From: Trematomus loennbergii
Taxonomy: Eukaryota; Chordata; Actinopteri; Perciformes; Nototheniidae
Length of the DNA stretch: 64,000 nucleotides
Assembly: GCA_012861695.1 (NCBI GenBank)
Contig: JAAOOA010000054.1
Location: forward strand, 739,501 to 803,500
Direction: 5' to 3'
Shown: positions 59,304 to 64,000 of the stretch, piece after piece
Numbering within the stretch: the stretch's first letter is position 1
How the letters are laid out: every line of letters begins with the position of its first letter
Made by a program: the position numbers and the translations under genes
Notes under the pieces: generated by a model
What the model saw: only the letters and a program-made list of their open reading frames with translations
Told to the model about the DNA's origin: nothing
Database searches by the model: none

Positions 59304-59418
59304 GGAGTTTGCCAAGGAGAGAAGCGGGTGGAGAAGAGGCAGGAGTTCCTGAAGCTCCGCAGACAGCGGCAGATAGAGAGAGAGTTAACCGGATACCTGA
59401 AGTGGATCTGCAGAGCTG
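59304..59418 (+). CDS. cacna1b: Cav2 exon 8 (frameshifted): start of I-II linker with AID
   Basis: A 115-nt exon (116 nt expected) with acceptor gtttctacag and a weak donor GTCAGA. Frame 1 gives EFAKER and then breaks; a frame shifted by one gives RVEKRQEFLKLRRQRQIERE and LTGYLKWICRA. One purine is missing near 59322-59326 (gagagaag). Read straight from exon 7, the frame stops at TGA 59350-59352. The exon encodes the alpha interaction domain that binds the Cav-beta subunit just inside the membrane. L.GY..WI...E is intact, but the leading Q of the AID and of QXXER is R (codon CGG, one transition from CAG). Moving the acceptor to another AG within the exon does not restore the frame. Sequencing error or true mutation cannot be separated here. 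Confidence 0.9.
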
Positions 59419-59498
59419 GTCAGAAACAAGCACACATAAAACATTTTAGCAGTAACTGAAGTTGACACAAATATGATGGGATGGTGTTTGTGTTGCAG

Positions 59499-59585
59499 AG
59501 GAGGTGATGCTGGCTGAGGAAGACAAGCATGCAGAAGATAAATCTCTGGATGGAGCATGGTACAAAAGGAAACAAACCAACTCTG
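59499..59585 (+). CDS. cacna1b: Cav2 exon 9: I-II linker, extended form
   Basis: An 87-nt exon after an 80-bp intron, with acceptor tttgtgttgcag and strong donor CTG|gtgaga. Product: EEVMLAEEDKHAEDKSLDG, then AWYKRKQTNS. The first part matches the Cav2.2 linker (EEVMLAEED.NAE.KS.LD). The following ten residues extend beyond the position where the mammalian 57-nt exon 9 ends. The exon leaves one base, which with TG of exon 10 makes Val. This cytoplasmic linker adjoins the beta-subunit site and is a place of natural splice variation in mammalian N-type channels, so the extension may be a fish feature or a splice form. Confidence 0.85.
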
Positions 59586-60154
59586 GTGAGAAACACATTG
59601 TCTTAAAGTCTAGGGACAGTTTAGAGAGCAGCCCAAACTATAAAAGATTATGAATAACAAGGCTTCAACCTATTGTGCTTTCAGCTGATAATGTGACAGA
59701 TACACACATTGTGCATGTGTTTCCTTCTTCCCAATTTGCAAAGCCTTTGTGTAAAGAAGTTGTTTTTTCACTTCTTCTGAAAGTCTGCATCACCACCCAT
59801 GTTCTATGATCCCTATAAAAATGCAATATGTCTTACTTGATAATAAACTGCTACATACTATTACATTAAATCAGCTAATCACTTAAATAAACAGAGCCTC
59901 CAGTAATTGTTTCTATTTAAAGTCAAAATGTCTCCTGTGAAAACAAAGGCTGTCACATTGTTCCTCCCTGTGAAGCTCAACATCACTGAGCTCACATTGA
60001 CCCAGTTACTCAGTGCTAGTCCTTTTCACCTGCCTTAACTAGTACAGTATTTAAACACACTCACAGTGGATCAGTCACCATGGATGATGGTCCGTTAGAC
60101 TACTAGATGATGACAGCGCTGCCATAATGTGTGGAGGTACATATTGGCAGGTAT
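59586..60154 (+). other. Intron 9, first part, nothing recognised
   Basis: Ordinary intron without recognised repeats or ORFs. Confidence 0.55.
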
Positions 60155-60650
60155 TTAACCCTCCTGTAGTGCTTGGGTCAAATCTGACCGATTTACTACT
60201 TTCATCAATAATACATATTGTGTTTTACATTTGATTGCTTCAAGGCCTTATAATATCCTCCACAGCAGGTATCTGAACATATAAAACTGCTGGTCCCAAT
60301 TCCCCACTTTCATTGAATTCTGAGTGGTTTAGTCAACTTTAACACCTATGATGTTGATGGTCAAAATGACCCCCATAGGAAATGAATCGGTAACCCTAGA
60401 TTATGGTCATCCATCAGATAGTACACACCCACACATTTAATTTTTGAATTTTCAGTGATATTCTTTGTATATTTACTGCAGTTGTTCATTTGAACCAGTA
60501 GTATGACATTGTTTACAGCTCAATAGGGTGTTCAATAACATTTGGTGATGATTAAAGGTTTTGTGTTAATGTAAGAGCAGTAAAAAAGACCGGTCAAATT
60601 TGACCGGGAACACCAAAATAAGGGGGGAGAAACACGACCAGAGGGTTTAA
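60155..60650. mobile_element. piggyBac-like MITE (TTAACCCTCCTG)
   Basis: The left end ttaaccctcctgtagtgctt and right end ccagagggtttaa carry TTAA / TTTAA edges, and sub-terminal motifs ggtcaaatctgaccg and ggtcaaatttgaccgggaac are typical of a widespread fish MITE. 496 bp, no coding frame. Confidence 0.65.
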
Positions 60651-61066
60651 AGCACTTTAATTGGACAACATTGTAGAGAGGTGCCATTTGAATGCAATGC
60701 ATTTACCATTAGTAATTCACAGTATTAGTATACTTGATGGGTAGCTGTCCTACTGTTAGACCTACCACCAGCTTCTAGTTGCTGATACACAGGTCATTTC
60801 CACTGGCATTCCCCTCTGAGTGTGTGTGTGTCTGTGAGTGTGTGTGTGTGAATTCTGTTCCACTGTAACAGTCACAGTGATCATGTTGTCGGGGTGGGAG
60901 GGTAATGAGATTAGAATGAGTTCAGAGAGGGAGGCTCACCGAGTTCAGAGGCAGTGTGGGAGAGCGAGGGTCCTTCACTCAACTTTTAGAGCTCTTTTCT
61001 TCTCTGTTCAGATTCTCTGCCTGATTTGTTATGGCTCTTAAGAGCAAAACTGAACTGTGCTACATT
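60651..61066 (+). other. Intron 9 stretch with short GT run
   Basis: A GT-rich run is at 60820-60852. The small ORF 60838-61041 has no recognisable motif. Confidence 0.5.
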
Positions 61067-61074
61067 GTAAAACA

Positions 61075-61732
61075 CAGTGGCGAGCCGTGACTTTTATACC
61101 TAGGCCCTCCCGCAACGATGTCATCACTATCACTGACATGAGCCATCATGAACAAACTTATGCTAATCATAAATCTATCGATTAGATTTATGATTCGAAA
61201 ATCATAAAAGTAGGGTAGACATGTGGATATTATCCGGCTGAACAAAACGTGCATTTATCTAACAGGTTCGTTTTCCACAGACCTTATTTCGAGCTATTTT
61301 CTAAAATCCTATAGAGAAATTCCATTGCTTTTTTGTCGAGGGAACCCATGCGCAGCTTACTTACGTCACTGCACCACTCTATAACACACATGCATAAACT
61401 TCACAGCGGGCGGAACTTGTCATAAAGTCCGCGAAAATAAAGCCCACCCAGTTACTGTAGCTGGCCCTCTGTGAATTTACAGCTGGACCACCAATCAGCT
61501 CCTATCTTCACAGTAACTCGCAGAGAGGGCCAAAGGAGCTTCTTTCATTTAACCTTTCACATTCCAACAGAAACTGAACAGGCAGATTCGAAGGATTTAT
61601 TTCTTTGGAAATGTTATTTGAAATACAATTAAATCAAGTTATTTTGGTAAAACTAATGAAAAATATAACTAAAGAAATATTTAAATTTTTTATTTTTCAA
61701 ATATTAGAGAGGGCCCTGGCGGCTCGCCACTG
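61075..61732. mobile_element. hAT-type MITE with exact 8-bp target duplication
   Basis: GTAAAACA at 61067-61074 and 61733-61740 flanks inverted ends cagtggcgagccgtgac and ggcggctcgccactg. 658 bp, non-coding, classic hAT layout. Confidence 0.88.
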
Positions 61733-61740
61733 GTAAAACA

Positions 61741-62383
61741 CCAGCAGCGAGCTGGAAAGAAACATAGAGAGATGTAGCAATGAAGCAACATTAGATGCCC
61801 TCATTCTCTCACCATGATAGTGAATGTCGTGTAAAAACTGTTTATTTAATAACCGAGGCCTTTAAATCGCTCATATCAGCTGTTTTCACTTCCACTCTTG
61901 TGCTTCAGAGTTTCTCTTTCGATAAGATTTATGTGCCAAAACTGCACGGTTATTTAAAAAACATTTCAACATAAGAATCTCTATGGTTGTTAAATTACGT
62001 ACATGACATAACTTTGCTTAATAGGCTGCTTCAGTTGGAATAACTGAACAATGACCTTTGGTTTCAAACGGGACAAACTGTAGTGTAAATGACTCTGACC
62101 TTCTTGTTTTGTATCTGTGTCAGAATATTACTGCCTTTTGAATCTACTCATAGGTGTAACAGGACTTTCCAGCACATATCTATAGTTCTGATAACCACTA
62201 ATAACGCTGTTTAAAGAGCCTTCATAAAGCCAGTTATTATTATAATTAAAAACCATAAAATGTCAGTAGTAGCAATTGTTCTGGTTCCCAGAGCCCAAGT
62301 TGATTTATGTTCAGATGTCTTGTTTTGATGACTAAAGGCTCAAACCTAAAGAGTGTTTCAGCCCTAAATATAAGATTATATTT
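61741..62383 (+). other. Intron 9 stretch, nothing recognised
   Basis: Ordinary AT-rich intron. Confidence 0.5.
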
Positions 62384-63527
62384 AAGCAATAGCTCACGAC
62401 AGGCCGTGGTATATGCTCATTATATCACAGCTAAGGGGCGTGGTTCGGCCCGACACGAAGCGGAGGGTCGACAACCCCCTTAGCTGTGATATAATGAGCA
62501 TATATCACGGCCTGAAGTGAGCTATTGCTTTTATAAAACGGTTACCAAGTGTGGCAATATGAAAGAAAAATACACACTCTAATTTAAATAGTTTTTATTA
62601 GTAAATAATGATGTTCAAAATAAAATAGTCCCTCTGTTGCCTTCTGCACGAAACATAGTGCGAGGTGGTTGCTATGCAACAACACTAACAACAGCTAGCG
62701 AACATATTAGACAGAGAGCGTTGATCCATTATTTGGCTATTTATTTACATTAATGTGTATGTTGCCGTTTATTTTGCATCCACTGAAAAACTGTCCAGCA
62801 TCAGTAGCATGGCTTACGTGGTTACTTGTATAGGCTGAGGTTGTTCTAGGCTGTTGCTTGGCGTGGCGAGAATATTGCTCCACTTTCTCCGGTCCCCGAG
62901 ATTCGGCTTCCAGTAGCTCTGGAGAGAGCTTTCGCACCTGTGGCCACTAACGGTCATAATGTCTCTGCTTTGTTTCAAGACCCGCATCAGAAAGCTTTTG
63001 AATGGTGCTACTTTTCCAGTTGGTCTACTACCTGCTCTTCACGTAGCTCTACATGTCGTCGTTTAGGTGCTTTTTGTTCTGGAGATAGGCACTCCTCAAT
63101 CCACTCCTCCATAGTAAGACCCCCCCCCCCCCCCCGGAGGTTGAAGTTAATCTTAAATGTTTTTGCGGACCTTTTTGATGACAGATTTGAAAACATCGTT
63201 GCTTGCTTTAAAAGTAGCACAATTCATTATGTCAAACCTTGGAAAGTATCTAGATATCCCTGCCCTAGCAATGCCAAAGGAACTGCACACTGAATATGTT
63301 TTTGCCGTTTGATGTCTATGTCTGGACCGTTGCGTAAAAAGGAGGGTTTCTGCTCCGTTACTTCTCCTGCAGTTTGCTTTTCAGTCCAACTGTATACTGT
63401 TTATCTCAGACGCGGAGGGATACTGAGTTGTTGTGAAAAGTAACTTACAATTCTAGCGTATACCACGGCTAAGAACCAATCAGATTGCTTGATTTTACTT
63501 GCCCGTTTTATAAATATATGATATAGG
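62384..63527 (-). mobile_element. Decayed element with 55-bp foldback and minus-strand ORF remnants
   Basis: 62384-62438 and 62476-62530 are inverted copies (52 of 55 match). Just inside, ttttataaaacgg at about 62529 pairs with ccgttttataaa at about 63506-63518, possible terminal repeats. Minus frames at 63220-63008 (LTMEEWIEECLSPEQKAPKR, HVELREEQV) and 62937-62737 (VRKLSPELLEAESRGPEKVE) could be a decayed protein N-terminus reminiscent of Crypton-type ORFs, but this is weak. A 14-C run is near 63121-63135. Confidence 0.5.
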
Positions 63528-63882
63528 TTCCTTTCTTGTTGTTTTATTTTCTATACATATAATTTCCTCAGATAAAACAGAAATGGGGTTTTACTCATTA
63601 GACCTTTGCTTTATTTTAGAAATGATGATAAAAGTGCACTATAGTCCAATACGAAGGGATTGTATATGAATTAATTGATGTTGAATAAAGGGGACTGGTC
63701 AGACATGGCGACATATGAAACTGTAATTAAGATTTTTTTTTAAAAACCTTTGTGATGAAAGCAAATGATGAAAAGAAGAATGAAAAAGGAAGAGAAACAA
63801 TCTTCCTTATTAACATTAACAGAAGAGTGTGGTTCAGACGAGCTGCCTCATGACTGCTGTTTCTTTCCATGTTGTGATGCAG
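63528..63882 (+). other. End of intron 9, nothing recognised
   Basis: AT-rich intron running into the pyrimidine tract and gatgcag acceptor of exon 10. Confidence 0.6.
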
Positions 63883-63948
63883 TGCTCAAAAGAACCAAGA
63901 AGAGTAAGAATGACCTCATCAACGCTGAAGAGGACATCTCATCTGTTG
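63883..63948 (+). CDS. cacna1b: Cav2 exon 10: I-II linker, short form
   Basis: A 66-nt exon with acceptor gttgtgatgcag and donor gtgaga. Product after the split Val: LKRTKKSKNDLINAEEDISS, then V and one base of the next Gly. It aligns with the Cav2.2 segment LKR..TKKS.NDLI.AEE but lacks about nine residues present in the 93-nt mammalian exon before the (A/S)VG end. Exons 9 plus 10 total 153 nt here against 150 in mammals, so the linker length is nearly conserved although the split differs. The remaining 52 bases of the window are the next intron. Confidence 0.85.
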
Positions 63949-64000
63949 GTGAGACACCAGATCTGTTACTGTCAGACCCTCACACTGTGTTTGAAGGCAA

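Noticed and set aside
59085..59459. 124-codon ORF taken as a separate gene
   Set aside because: Its second half is exon 8 of the calcium channel in the shifted frame plus intron 8; the first part is MITE and intron.

Overview
This is a vertebrate genomic window, almost certainly from a teleost fish and probably a spiny-rayed one (the finer placement is inference). It lies inside one large plus-strand host gene, a voltage-gated calcium channel alpha-1 subunit. Seven consecutive coding exons are visible at 1109-1200, 4123-4275, 5022-5209, 26425-26528, 59304-59418, 59499-59585 and 63883-63948. Their splice phases join correctly, and together they encode domain I from S4 through S5, the pore loop with its TMEGW filter motif, S6, the AID and the start of the I-II linker. 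By mammalian numbering these are exons 4-10. Residues of the P-loop and linker ([39 protein letters not shown]) favour the N-type channel CACNA1B over P/Q or R type. The gene starts before the window and continues beyond it.

The coding part is under 1.3% of the window. Exon 8 is 115 nt long, one base short of the usual 116 nt. The missing base shifts the frame and creates an in-frame TGA at 59350-59352. This is either an assembly indel or a real lesion in one teleost paralogue. The same exon has an arginine where the AID and the QXXER G-beta-gamma motif normally carry their first glutamine. Exon 9 is longer and exon 10 shorter than in mammals.

The introns are inflated by transposable elements. 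Intron 6 (about 21 kb) holds a full-length minus-strand L1-type LINE with a 17-bp target duplication (5540-12261), itself interrupted by a 1-kb DNA element and a tRNA SINE. It also holds a 5'-truncated L1 tail, several MITEs and a 3.7-kb Merlin-type DNA transposon (22630-26338) with an 8-bp target duplication, into which a piggyBac-like MITE and a hAT fragment are nested. Intron 7 (about 33 kb) holds a hAT element, an LTR-like stretch, a decayed DIRS tyrosine-recombinase retrotransposon (about 28831-33160, minus), a second full-length L1 (35529-42452, minus) with a nested DNA element carrying another MITE, an L2-like LINE fragment, a fish repeat family with a hairpin end, two more hAT elements, a ~0.5-kb tandem duplication with a MITE in one copy, and a LINE endonuclease remnant split by a MITE and ended by another. 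Intron 9 holds a piggyBac-like MITE, a hAT element with an exact 8-bp target duplication, and a decayed element with a 55-bp foldback.

The transposon genes do not cooperate with the channel gene; the two L1s, the DIRS and the Merlin transposase all lie antisense to it. I found no CRISPR array, operon, rRNA or second host gene, and nothing that supports an undescribed multi-gene system. The most interesting items are the exon 8 lesion and AID substitution, the dated nesting of elements, and several near-perfect palindromes that look like recent template-switch or foldback events.
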